Assembly: GCF_963665355.1 (NCBI RefSeq) | Contig: NZ_OY762229.1 | Span: 3,348,001-3,412,000 of the forward strand | DNA length: 64,000 nt | Direction of reading: 5' to 3' | DNA from: an uncultured Desulfobacter sp. | GTDB taxonomy: Bacteria > Desulfobacterota > Desulfobacteria > Desulfobacterales > Desulfobacteraceae | Shown here: positions 6,578 to 15,328 of the stretch, piece by piece | Position numbering within the stretch: the stretch's first letter is position 1 | Layout: each line of letters opens with the position of its first letter | Made by a program: the position numbers and the translations under genes | Notes under the pieces: model-generated | Database searches by the model: none | What the model was told of the DNA's origin: nothing | What the model saw: only the letters and a program-made list of their open reading frames with translations

Positions 6578-9043
6578 GTGCTAATTTCTTTGGGCAGTAG
6601 TCAGAAATACTTCGAAACAGGATTATTCCCCAACATGATTGCAGCTTTAAAACATAACGAAAATAATGTGTCCGTGTATTCCGGTATGACCCAGTGTCTG
6701 GATCGGATCAGCGCGGCTGTCGGCCTGAAAGACCAGAGCGCTGACGGCTTTGTCCAGGCCCTTCCATTCATGGCCGGAGATGCCACCGCAGGTGCTGAAA
6801 ATGAATTTCAGGCCGTGGTTGCCGGAAAGCGGGAAGATATTGATCTTGCCCGGGTCATTGAAACGTCCAATTATTACCGCAACCTTGTGGAACAGGCCAG
6901 AACCGGCGAAACGCCCCAGCGGCGGGTCATGGCCCTGGAGCGTCTGCTCAAGGACAAGGACGGCAAAGAGTGGGAAAATTCCTGGGTATGGTTTCCCCGC
7001 CGGGTGCTCAACCGGTTTGCCAACCAGGTATTCAACAAGGATCTTAAAGCCGATAAATCCATCCCCACCTCGGAATACCGCAGGGATGCCGCCAATTTTG
7101 TATTCGAAAAAAACGGGGAAAATCACGTCCGGGTGCCTGTCTCCTACCTGCTTAAGCTGGCCTTGGCCGATGCCATCGGAGAGGATTTTACTGTACCGGA
7201 ACCCGTGAAAACCTGGGGTGAAAAAATGCTCTCCCATTTTTCCAATGATAACAGTTCGCCCGAGCTTTTTTCCTTTTACCCGGTGAAATCAGACAATACA
7301 GGAGGTGTGGGCGAGAAGCTTGCTGCTGAAACCCTGCTTCGTTTTCTGCTCACCCAGGCCCTGGTGGCCTATGCCGGACATAAGTTTGAACTCCATGAAA
7401 ACGGGCAAAATGTAAAAGTTTTTTTCTCCGCCACCCCGCCCGGGGACCAGAAACGTCTGAACGATGTTATTTCAGATGCGTTTTACCGCGAACTGTTCAT
7501 GAGCCCGTGTCTGTCCGGATGGGACCGGGGAGAAGATAAAAAAGAGTACATGAGCGTCTGCCACAAGGTGCTCTCCCGCAGCCAGCTCAATGCCGTGGCC
7601 CAGATCAAGGAGGCGGGTATCATCAACTCCAACCTTGTGGTGCTGCCCAATACGTCCAATATCAGCCTGGCCAATAACGGTACCCATGTCAGCCTTGGCA
7701 GTGTCAAGCTGTCCCAATGCCTGTCTGATCCTGGGTCCGGGTTTACGGCCCGGGATGAGAAATATACAGGGGATCTGGCCATAAAAATATGGGAGCATTT
7801 TCTGCCTCTGTTTGCCACCACCTATTCGGCAGCCCCCCACAGGTTTGATTTTCCAGAGTTTCACCCGGAACGGGTTCTGGGCTTTATGCCCCATGAACTG
7901 ACCCATACCCATCTTCGCATGATCTGGCGGCGGTGGAAGAAAAAAGCCCATCTTAAGATCATGGGCCACTCCCTTACTCCCTTTGGCCCGGTGTGGCTGG
8001 ATCGCCTGATTGCAAATATATTTCGCCTGAAAGGTGATTTTATCCCGGATGGCCGGCTCATTGACTACTTTACTTCGGTGATGAGCACATTCCAGAGCCC
8101 GGCCTTGAACGGCAGCCTGGAAAGCGAGACCAGTCTTAAAAAGGATCTGACCGAAATGGGCGTATTTGACGGACGCATGGCGTTGTACCAGTTGGTCCGT
8201 TTGAGAAAATACCACCAGATGGGGTATTCCGGGTTTGAACACCGGTATTTCAGTGTGTTTGAAGATGTTGTCAGGGATATGGGAAAGGCTGCGGACCTTC
8301 AGGTTCTGATCACGGCACTCACCCAGAAGTATATCTATTCCCGGAAGATTGACCATGCCATGATACCGGATTCTCCTGATGTGGAAAGCGAACGCCGTCA
8401 GATATTTTTTTGTACCGCCATTGGTATCCCCACTTTTTTTGTCAAAACCCGTACCCGGAATCAGTTTTTGGCAAAAATTTTGAAAAATACCGCTAAAACC
8501 AGGCAAAGCCACAGATATCCCGGTTACACCCGGGTACTGGTCCCGGAATACCAGCGGGCTCTGATTTCCCTGATTCAAACAGAAGCCCCGGACCTTGTGG
8601 CGGCTCTGAACGGCTCAGCCATTCTTGAAGATCTTGAAAATCGGATCAATACACCCCAGACCCATGCCGCGTGGGGCCGGATCACCCAGGGGATTCTGAA
8701 TGGTTCCGGAAAACAAAAACCCATGTCCATTAAGGGTTCTGTGTTTAATGAAAAAGCAGAAAGCTATTACGGCAAGACCCTGAGAGAGTCCCATATCAGC
8801 CAGGGTTTTGATCTGCTGGGCAGGGCGTTTGAACAGATGGACCTGTGGGCAAGATACCGGGATTCCTTGTATGGCAAAGCCCTTGGCCAGATTCTGGGCA
8901 GTCAGGATATACTCAAATTTTTGAAATCCATGCGCCAGGATTTCATGGATGATACCTGCGCACCTGAAACCCTTAAAAAATTTATTTACCTGATGGTTCT
9001 GGTTGTCAGCCGGGACATGCAGGCCTGGCAGAACGGTGAGTAG
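6578..9043 (+). CDS. Large conserved-looking protein of unknown function
   Basis: This is an 821-aa soluble protein with no signal peptide or membrane segment. I do not recognise the family. Visible features are a His/Arg-rich region around residues 420-460 (MPHELTHTHLRMIWRRWKKK) and a nearby GHSLTPFGPVW. The listed start is a GTG at 6578 without a clear SD; an ATG at 6635 would remove 19 residues. Base composition and codon use look like those of the neighbours. It lies 88 bp upstream of the phosphatidylserine decarboxylase gene, so it may share its transcript and lipid-related role (inference). Confidence 0.6.
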   Translation: MLISLGSSQKYFETGLFPNMIAALKHNENNVSVYSGMTQCLDRISAAVGLKDQSADGFVQALPFMAGDATAGAENEFQAVVAGKREDIDLARVIETSNYYRNLVEQARTGETPQRRVMALERLLKDKDGKEWENSWVWFPRRVLNRFANQVFNKDLKADKSIPTSEYRRDAANFVFEKNGENHVRVPVSYLLKLALADAIGEDFTVPEPVKTWGEKMLSHFSNDNSSPELFSFYPVKSDNTGGVGEKLAAETLLRFLLTQALVAYAGHKFELHENGQNVKVFFSATPPGDQKRLNDVISDAFYRELFMSPCLSGWDRGEDKKEYMSVCHKVLSRSQLNAVAQIKEAGIINSNLVVLPNTSNISLANNGTHVSLGSVKLSQCLSDPGSGFTARDEKYTGDLAIKIWEHFLPLFATTYSAAPHRFDFPEFHPERVLGFMPHELTHTHLRMIWRRWKKKAHLKIMGHSLTPFGPVWLDRLIANIFRLKGDFIPDGRLIDYFTSVMSTFQSPALNGSLESETSLKKDLTEMGVFDGRMALYQLVRLRKYHQMGYSGFEHRYFSVFEDVVRDMGKAADLQVLITALTQKYIYSRKIDHAMIPDSPDVESERRQIFFCTAIGIPTFFVKTRTRNQFLAKILKNTAKTRQSHRYPGYTRVLVPEYQRALISLIQTEAPDLVAALNGSAILEDLENRINTPQTHAAWGRITQGILNGSGKQKPMSIKGSVFNEKAESYYGKTLRESHISQGFDLLGRAFEQMDLWARYRDSLYGKALGQILGSQDILKFLKSMRQDFMDDTCAPETLKKFIYLMVLVVSRDMQAWQNGE

Positions 9044-9131
9044 TTCTTAAAGATTTCCTCATATTTTACGCATATATTTTTAGTCGTAAGTTAACACAGT
9101 TAAAACAAAGAACGGGCATAATGCCGACACT

Positions 9132-10166
9132 ATGAAACATCAATATATAGACCGCAAAACCAGACAGGTCAGAACGGAAACCCTTAAAGCAGATCCCGTT
9201 ATCAATGCAATCTATTCGCCGATCCGCGAAAATGCATCCTTTTTGTTCCATCTGATGATTTCGGCCCGGATGTCCAGCCTCATCGGGGCTGTTTCCTATG
9301 ATCTGCCTTTTTTCAAACCCCCGGATGATATCAAGAGCTTTCTAACCGCCCATGGTATTGATTTAGGTGAAGTGGAGGGTGATCCTGCAGAACTTGATAC
9401 TCTTCGCAAAATTTTTGAACGCAAAATCCGCTACGAACAGCTTCGTCCCATGCCGGATCGTAACGATAGCGTGGTATCTCCGGCAGATTCGCGTCTTCTG
9501 GTGGGATCATTTTCGGAACAGGCTGCCTTGTTCATAAAAGGCAAGTTCTTTGATTTCAATGAGCTGATAGGCCGGGATAAATCCCGGTGGCTTGACGCCT
9601 TTGACCAGGGCAGCTTTGCCGTGACCCGGCTCACCCCTGACAAATATCATTATAACCATACGCCCGTGGCGGGAACGGTGCTGGATATTTATGAAATAGA
9701 CGGGCATTTTCACTCCTGCAACCCCGGAGCTGTGGTGCGGCAGGTGACACCCTATTCCAAAAACCGGCGGGTGGTCACCATCATTGATACCGATGTGCCC
9801 GGCGGCACCGGATGCGGGCTTGTGTGCATGGTGGAAGTGGTGGCCATGATGATCGGAAAAATTGTCCAGTGCTACAGTAAAAAAGGATATGAAAGTCCCA
9901 GGGACGTGGTGCCCGGGCTTTTTATGGAAAAGGGGTGCCCCAAAAGCCTGTATCGACCGGGCTCCTCCACAACCATTGTAATATTTCAAAAACAGCGCAT
10001 CTGTTTTTCAAAAGACATTTTGGAGAATCAGGTTCGCACCGATGTGAGCAGCCGTTTTTGTGAAGGGTTTGGCAGACCACTTGTGGAAACCGACGTCACC
10101 GTTCGTTCATGTATCGGTCATGCCTGCTCCTGTGATGAAGAAATAGTAATTTTGGGAGATCTGTAA
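9132..10166 (+). CDS. psd: Phosphatidylserine decarboxylase
   Basis: This 344-aa pyruvoyl enzyme makes phosphatidylethanolamine from phosphatidylserine. Family landmarks in order: FERKIRYEQLRPM, the VSPADS block (usual Asp), KGKFFDFNELIG, and KYHYNHTPVAGTV, which carries the active-site histidine region. Near the C-terminus, RPGSSTTIVIF corresponds to the autocleavage site (LGST in the E. coli enzyme), where the serine becomes the pyruvoyl group. The N-terminus is longer than in the short bacterial form, and the processing motif is GSS rather than GST. Its stop overlaps the next start (TAATG), so translation is probably coupled. Confidence 0.85.
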   Translation: MKHQYIDRKTRQVRTETLKADPVINAIYSPIRENASFLFHLMISARMSSLIGAVSYDLPFFKPPDDIKSFLTAHGIDLGEVEGDPAELDTLRKIFERKIRYEQLRPMPDRNDSVVSPADSRLLVGSFSEQAALFIKGKFFDFNELIGRDKSRWLDAFDQGSFAVTRLTPDKYHYNHTPVAGTVLDIYEIDGHFHSCNPGAVVRQVTPYSKNRRVVTIIDTDVPGGTGCGLVCMVEVVAMMIGKIVQCYSKKGYESPRDVVPGLFMEKGCPKSLYRPGSSTTIVIFQKQRICFSKDILENQVRTDVSSRFCEGFGRPLVETDVTVRSCIGHACSCDEEIVILGDL

Positions 10167-11215
10167 TGGCTGCCGTTTTTTTTGTTGTTGCACTGGCTCT
10201 GTTGATGGGTATCGTACTCAAATGGGGATTTAAAACCTTGCCCCAGGAAAAATGGCAGATGGTGGCGGCGTTTCCTTTGGAAAAGCTGGACCAGGGCCAG
10301 TGGCGGGGATTGAATCTGACATGGTACGGGCTTTTGTCCGCCAATGCCTACACCTTTGGGGTCATTATGGTCGTAATTCTGGCGGCATCGGCCGGGGTGC
10401 CCATTTCTGTTCTGGTGCTTCTGACTGTTCTGATGCTGGCCGTGACCATACCTTCCTCTAAAATCATTGCCCGGATTGTGGAAAAGAAGAAAGGCACCTT
10501 AACCGTTGGCGGGGCGGTATTTGCCGGTGTGATCACCGCACCCTGGATCATCATGCTTCTCAATGCCACCCTGGGTACGGCCTTTAACTTTCATGTTCCC
10601 GTTGCTGTGATGATGGCGGTCTTAAGTATCGGGTATACCTTTGGAGAGTCTTTGGGGCGTCTTGCCTGTTTAAGCTTTGGATGCTGTTATGGCAAGCCGT
10701 TGAGCCAGTGTTCCGAATACACCCGTAAGATGTTTGAAAATTTCAATGTGGTTTTCACAGGCGATACCAAAAAGGCCGCCTATGCGTCGAATCTGGCCGG
10801 TGAGGCCCTGATTCCCATCCAGATCATTACCGCTGTAATTTATGCCGTATCCGGTCTTGCCGGCACCCTGCTGTTTCTCAAGGGCTTTGCCGGAACCGCC
10901 CTTGTGGAGACTTTGGTGGTCACCCAGGTGTGGCGGGTGGTGTCCGAGTTTTTCCGGGCAGACTTCAGGGGCGAGCGTAAATTTTCCATGTACCAGATCA
11001 TGGCGCTGTCCGCCATTGTGTACACCATTGCCCTGCTGGCCTTTTTCCCTGATCCCGAAGTGGTCGTTTCCCTGGATAAAGGATTTAAAGCCCTGTGGCA
11101 TCCGGGCATGATTCTTTTTTTCCAGGGCGTCTGGGTCATCTCCTTTCTTCATGCGGGACGAAGCTCTGTTACGGCATCGAAAATTTGCTTTCATGTGGTG
11201 AAGGAAAATATATAG
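10166..11215 (+). CDS. Prolipoprotein diacylglyceryl transferase (Lgt)-like membrane protein
   Basis: This 349-aa protein has about eight hydrophobic segments. Residues around 165-180 read GRLACLSFGCCYGKPL, the cysteine-rich variant of the Lgt signature, and VVSEFFRADFRGERKFSMYQ resembles a conserved Lgt loop. True Lgt moves diacylglycerol from phosphatidylglycerol to lipoprotein cysteines. This divergent group is often found beside other lipid genes, and its substrate is not established. The ATG overlaps the psd stop codon by one base, implying an operon. It is unlikely to be the housekeeping Lgt because the usual GNFIN-type motif is absent. Confidence 0.7.
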   Translation: MAAVFFVVALALLMGIVLKWGFKTLPQEKWQMVAAFPLEKLDQGQWRGLNLTWYGLLSANAYTFGVIMVVILAASAGVPISVLVLLTVLMLAVTIPSSKIIARIVEKKKGTLTVGGAVFAGVITAPWIIMLLNATLGTAFNFHVPVAVMMAVLSIGYTFGESLGRLACLSFGCCYGKPLSQCSEYTRKMFENFNVVFTGDTKKAAYASNLAGEALIPIQIITAVIYAVSGLAGTLLFLKGFAGTALVETLVVTQVWRVVSEFFRADFRGERKFSMYQIMALSAIVYTIALLAFFPDPEVVVSLDKGFKALWHPGMILFFQGVWVISFLHAGRSSVTASKICFHVVKENI

Positions 11216-11614
11216 TTGGCCATAAAAATCAGAAGGAACCATCAACTTTCGGGCATATGCTTTCTGCTGTGTTACGATGTCGTCAAGTATGTTTTATTCA
11301 AAGGCCTTCTGGAAAGCCGGGGCATTGATCCCCTGGTGTTTCTGTTTTTTGACATGGTCACCGTGCCCGGGTTTATTGTGGGCTGCTCCCGTCTGATCAA
11401 CTCCCTGACCGGTGAAGTTATGACTTGGCCCAGGGTTCTTCTCTGGGGAATCATCGTGCTGATCAATACTCTGCTGCCCTATGTGTATGCGGCCCTGGCC
11501 GGCGGGTCGCAATTTGACACCGCAGCCTGGGTGGTGTTCTGGGTACTGATTGTGCTGATGCTTGCCAATCTGGTTCGCACGATCAGGTCAGGATTGATTG
11601 CAGGTAAGCACTAA
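11216..11614 (+). CDS. Small membrane protein, last gene of the lipid operon
   Basis: This 132-aa protein starts at a TTG that directly follows the preceding stop codon. It has about three hydrophobic segments (near 35-55, 65-85 and 95-118) and short basic ends. I do not recognise the family. Direct abutment with the Lgt-like gene indicates co-translation and suggests a membrane partner or accessory role, which is inference only. The next gene is convergent, 6 bp away. Confidence 0.6.
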   Translation: MAIKIRRNHQLSGICFLLCYDVVKYVLFKGLLESRGIDPLVFLFFDMVTVPGFIVGCSRLINSLTGEVMTWPRVLLWGIIVLINTLLPYVYAALAGGSQFDTAAWVVFWVLIVLMLANLVRTIRSGLIAGKH

Positions 11615-11620
11615 AGGGGC

Positions 11621-12394
11621 CTAAATTACGCCCAACCCCTTGAGAAAACTGATGATGGCGCTGTTGACCTCATCCGGCTTTTCCACAGGGGACAGATGTC
11701 CGGCCTGGGCAATGGACACATGTCGTGCCCCGGGTATTTTTTCACAGAGAAAAACACCGAATTTTTCAGGGGTGAGTCTGTCGTCGGTCGCGGTCAGGAC
11801 CAGAACAGGCAGGTGAATATTGCCAAGCTTTTCCCTGACGTCAAAATTGTCACAGGCAATAAAATCATCATAAATGATTTCAGGATCAAGCAGGGCCATT
11901 TCATCAAACAGATGTCTGACCTTTTCTGCCGGGGTGTTTTTTGAAATCGTAACGGCCAAAGATGCGGCAACATATCTGGTGTAATCCTTTCGTATCACAT
12001 CAAAAATTTTGGGCATGACCCTAAGTTTTGCCCCTGAATTGATAATGATGCCGGCCGCGGCTCCGGTATTGTTTTGCAAAAGCAGCTCCAGGGTGACAGC
12101 CCCGCCAAGGCTTAAGCCGCATAACACGTATGACGGCAGCCGGGCCTGATTCAGGAAATCGGATACCTGGGCCGCATAATCACTGACGCGTGCCAGTCCG
12201 TTTTTTTGACTTTGGCCGTGTCCGGGCAGATCCAGCGCGATGACATTGCAAATTTTACCAAGCCCTTTGAACTGTTGTTCCCAGAACGTTGCTGACTGCC
12301 CGGCGCCGTGGATGAAAACCAGGGTTGTTTTGTCCGGGTTGACAGGGTACTCATTGCAAAGAAATGTGCTTCCGCTTACATTCTGCTGTTTCAC
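11621..12394 (-). CDS. Alpha/beta-fold hydrolase
   Basis: This 257-aa serine hydrolase has the oxyanion region FIHGAGQSATFW, the nucleophile elbow CGLSLGGAV, and a catalytic histidine in QAGHLSPVEKP; the acid is probably in LTATDDRLTPE. Such proteins cleave esters, thioesters or lactones; the substrate cannot be told. The start is a GTG overlapping the stop of the upstream tesB-like gene (GTGA), so the two are translationally coupled. Partnership with a thioesterase suggests acyl-chain metabolism. Confidence 0.8.
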   Translation of the reverse strand: MKQQNVSGSTFLCNEYPVNPDKTTLVFIHGAGQSATFWEQQFKGLGKICNVIALDLPGHGQSQKNGLARVSDYAAQVSDFLNQARLPSYVLCGLSLGGAVTLELLLQNNTGAAAGIIINSGAKLRVMPKIFDVIRKDYTRYVAASLAVTISKNTPAEKVRHLFDEMALLDPEIIYDDFIACDNFDVREKLGNIHLPVLVLTATDDRLTPEKFGVFLCEKIPGARHVSIAQAGHLSPVEKPDEVNSAIISFLKGLGVI

Positions 12395-13308
12395 AGGCGG
12401 CCCAATTTTTTATCCAGGTTTTTATCCAGGTTCTTGTCCAGCCTTCTGATAAGGCCTTCCTGGGCCACGCTGGCCACAAGTTTGCCGTCCCGGGTGTAGA
12501 TGGAACCAAAGTTGAGCCCCCGGGCCCTCGCTGCGCTGGGACTGTGGATCACATGGAGCAGCCAGTCGTCCATTCTGAAGTCCCTGTGGAACCAGATGCA
12601 GTGGTCCAGGCTTGCCACCTGCATGTCCCCGGACCAGAAAGTTTTGGCATGGGGGTAAAGGGCTGTGGGGACCAGGTGAAAATCCGAGGCATAGGCCAGC
12701 ATGTACCTGTGGATGGCGACATCGTCGGGCAAAGGACCAGTGGTCCTGAGCCAGACATATTTGTCCGGCGGCATGGGTGCGGGATGAAAGGGGTCTACCG
12801 GATTTACGACCCGCAATTCAATGGGCTTTTGATACAGCAGTTTTTTTGCGATATCTTCAGGGATCTTTTTGGCATAACGCTCAATCATGTCGTAATCACT
12901 TTCCAGGCCCTCAGGGCCCGGAACATCCGGCATGGGGTCCTGGTGTTCAAACCCTTGTTCGAATTTGTGAAATGAGGCTGACATGGAAAAGATGGTCCGC
13001 CCCTTCTGTACGGCCTTGACCCGCCGGGTGGTGAAGGAGTGACCGTCCCGGGTGCGCTCCACCATATATACAATGGGGCAGGAGGCATCCCCGGCCCGGA
13101 TGAAATATCCGTGGAGACTGTGGGCACCAAGATTATCGGGTACTGTACGGGATGCCGCCGACAATGCCTGGCCCAGGACCTGTCCTCCGAATACGTTGCC
13201 GTATCCCAAATCCTGGCTTTGACCCCGAAAGATGTCCTCTTCAATCTGTTCCAGGCTGAGCAGCCCTAAAAGCTCTTTAAGTATGTTTTGGGAGATTTCC
13301 TTTGTCAT
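12391..13308 (-). CDS. tesB: Acyl-CoA thioesterase II (TesB family)
   Basis: This 305-aa protein, close to the usual length, has the TesB double-hotdog layout: FGGQVLGQALSAASRTV with HSLHGYFIRAGD near the N-terminus, TRRVKAVQKGRTIFSM, and a second half with ASLDHCIWFHRDFRMDDWLL. It hydrolyses acyl-CoA to free fatty acid and CoA in the cytoplasm. The C-terminus carries a short in-frame repeat (LDKNLDKNLDKK) encoded by about 12-bp DNA repeats, a likely slippage site. It forms a two-gene operon with the alpha/beta hydrolase. Confidence 0.9.
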   Translation of the reverse strand: MTKEISQNILKELLGLLSLEQIEEDIFRGQSQDLGYGNVFGGQVLGQALSAASRTVPDNLGAHSLHGYFIRAGDASCPIVYMVERTRDGHSFTTRRVKAVQKGRTIFSMSASFHKFEQGFEHQDPMPDVPGPEGLESDYDMIERYAKKIPEDIAKKLLYQKPIELRVVNPVDPFHPAPMPPDKYVWLRTTGPLPDDVAIHRYMLAYASDFHLVPTALYPHAKTFWSGDMQVASLDHCIWFHRDFRMDDWLLHVIHSPSAARARGLNFGSIYTRDGKLVASVAQEGLIRRLDKNLDKNLDKKLGRL

Positions 13309-13513
13309 TGTATTCCCCTAGTTGTTTAAAATCAATGCGGCTGTCTGGGATCACGAAATACCATATGATCGGCGACGAGTAGCATTTGTTTGCCATTTAC
13401 TCTCTTAACTGCTATGTATAATGCCTTAATAGTGCAAACACAAGAAGGTAAATCATTAGTGTTTGGCAGCATCAGGTCTGAAATAGAATGAGTAGAAAAA
13501 AAGGAGATTAAAG

Positions 13514-14347
13514 TTGGTTGAGAAGATTTCTTTTTCGGGCTGGCAGTCAATTCATCACCAAACCCTTGAATCTTTTCGGGGGAAAACAGTTGTAATTTCG
13601 TATTCAGGCGGAAAAGACTCCTCCCTGCTGCTCAATTTTTTTCAGCAGGCAGAATCAATTTACGGATTTGATCTGGATGTTCACGGTGTGGCATATCCCT
13701 GTCATGTATTCCCCAAAGAAGAACAGATTCGGCTTTCCCTGTATTGGCAGGATCAGGGCATTGATATTACCTGGCATAACAGCCGGGATGGCGACCAGGC
13801 CCTTGACAAGGTTTTCAAAGGCCAAAAAAGCCCCTGTGTGGTATGCAGCCAGTTAAAAAAAAACGTCCTTTATTCTTACTTTAATTCCCGGCACACAGAC
13901 TGGAACAATACAGTTGTCGTAATCGGATACACCCTATGGGATCTTGCCAGTGCCGTAATCGAACATGTGTTGCGACAAAATTTTGGCGGCGGGGACCAGG
14001 GAGATTTCCAGGGCCGGTGTGCAAAAGACCGTTTTCTTGAGATCGCCCAGCGCTTTTATCCGATACTTGAGATGGAAAACGGACTTCACGTTTTCAAACC
14101 ACTGATCCGTTACAATGATACGGATATTGCACAGGCCGTAACTGACCTGAATATCCCGCTGACCCGCGCGGAATGCCGGTTCAAGCTTTATCGTCCCAAG
14201 CGGCTTTTGGCAGAATACTATACGCTGTTTGGGCTGAATTTTTCCTATGAAGATGTGTTTGCCTTTGCCCGGAAGGCCTTTGATCTCCCCGATCAAAATT
14301 TTTTTCAGACCCAGGAAATCTCCTCATTTGTCTCCAACATGATATAG
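13514..14347 (+). CDS. PP-loop ATP pyrophosphatase (TtcA/PAPS-reductase-like)
   Basis: This 277-aa protein has the PP-loop SYSGGKDSSLLL at about residues 28-40 and a CVVC cysteine pair (SPCVVCSQLKKN) near 115. It shares the fold of TtcA-type tRNA thiolases and other N-type ATP pyrophosphatases, which adenylate a substrate for sulfur or amide transfer. The C-terminal part (ECRFKLYRPKRLLAEYY) is not one I can assign. The start is a TTG with AAGGAG seven bases upstream, the best SD in the area. It is probably monocistronic. Confidence 0.7.
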   Translation: MVEKISFSGWQSIHHQTLESFRGKTVVISYSGGKDSSLLLNFFQQAESIYGFDLDVHGVAYPCHVFPKEEQIRLSLYWQDQGIDITWHNSRDGDQALDKVFKGQKSPCVVCSQLKKNVLYSYFNSRHTDWNNTVVVIGYTLWDLASAVIEHVLRQNFGGGDQGDFQGRCAKDRFLEIAQRFYPILEMENGLHVFKPLIRYNDTDIAQAVTDLNIPLTRAECRFKLYRPKRLLAEYYTLFGLNFSYEDVFAFARKAFDLPDQNFFQTQEISSFVSNMI

Positions 14348-14521
14348 GGGCATCATTACTGCATATCCTACTTTGCGACACGTGTAGTGCCTGACTAAAA
14401 ATCGTAAAAATTTGTCGATTTTGAAAAAATTTCGGCTTTGCCGGGACTTGGCGTTGTGTTGCCAATGGTCGGGAGCAATGATTTTCAATTGTTTTTCCCC
14501 TATAGAAAGGAGAATAAAATC

Positions 14522-15328
14522 ATGTACCAAGGCAATTACATCATGGACAGCGCGGAGGAGATCCTTCGTCTGGACATGAAAACTGATCTGGCTGTTCTTG
14601 AAAAACAGGTAGGCTGGGCCGGACTTTCCCCCGGCATGGCTGTGGGAGACATGGGGTGCGGCCCGGGCAAAACAACCATGCATCTGGGGTATCTGACAGG
14701 CCCGTCCGGCACTGTCACCGGGGTGGATATCGCCCCGGACAGGCTTGCCTGGGCCAGAAGCCACTACCTTGCGCCTGGCATATCCTATGTCCAGGCTGAT
14801 TTAAGGCAGCCCCCCGACATCTTAGGGCCCTTTGATTTTATCTTTCTTCGGTTTGTTCTGGAGTTCTACAGCCAAGACGCCTTTGACATGGTGCAGAAAT
14901 TGTCCTGCCTGCTCAAACCGGGGGGGATTTTCTGCATCGTGGATCTGGACCACAACTGCCTGAACCATTACGGCATTGATCCCAGACTGGAAGGCGCCAT
15001 CCAAGGAGTTATGGAGAGCCTTGGGAGGAAAACGGGTTTTGATCCCCGGGCGGGACGCAAACTGTATGCCCACCTCTTTGATCTGGGGTTCGAGGATATC
15101 GCCGTCAAGGTATCAGGTCACCATATGATCTACGGCGACATCACCGACAGTGAAGCCTTTAACTGGGCCAAAAAGATCGAAGCTGCAGCCAAACATTCAA
15201 GCTACGCCTTTGATGGGTTTGAGGATGGGTTTGAGGGCTTCAAAGCCGCCGCCGCCAGTTTTTTTACAGACCCGCGCCGTTTTACCTATACGCCGATCAT
15301 CTGCTGCAAAGGGAGGAAACCCAAATGA
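14522..15328 (+). CDS. SAM-dependent class I methyltransferase
   Basis: This protein of about 268 aa has motif I at VGDMGCGPGKTT, the acidic residue after strand 2 in GVDIAPDRL, and motif IV/post regions FDFIFLRFVLEF and LKPGGIFCIVDLDH. AAAGGAGAA lies upstream of the ATG at 14522, which fixes the start. The substrate is unknown. Its stop overlaps the ATG of the next gene (ATGA), so both are made from one transcript, and the methyltransferase and the 375-aa protein probably act on the same molecule (inference). Confidence 0.8.
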   Translation: MYQGNYIMDSAEEILRLDMKTDLAVLEKQVGWAGLSPGMAVGDMGCGPGKTTMHLGYLTGPSGTVTGVDIAPDRLAWARSHYLAPGISYVQADLRQPPDILGPFDFIFLRFVLEFYSQDAFDMVQKLSCLLKPGGIFCIVDLDHNCLNHYGIDPRLEGAIQGVMESLGRKTGFDPRAGRKLYAHLFDLGFEDIAVKVSGHHMIYGDITDSEAFNWAKKIEAAAKHSSYAFDGFEDGFEGFKAAAASFFTDPRRFTYTPIICCKGRKPK

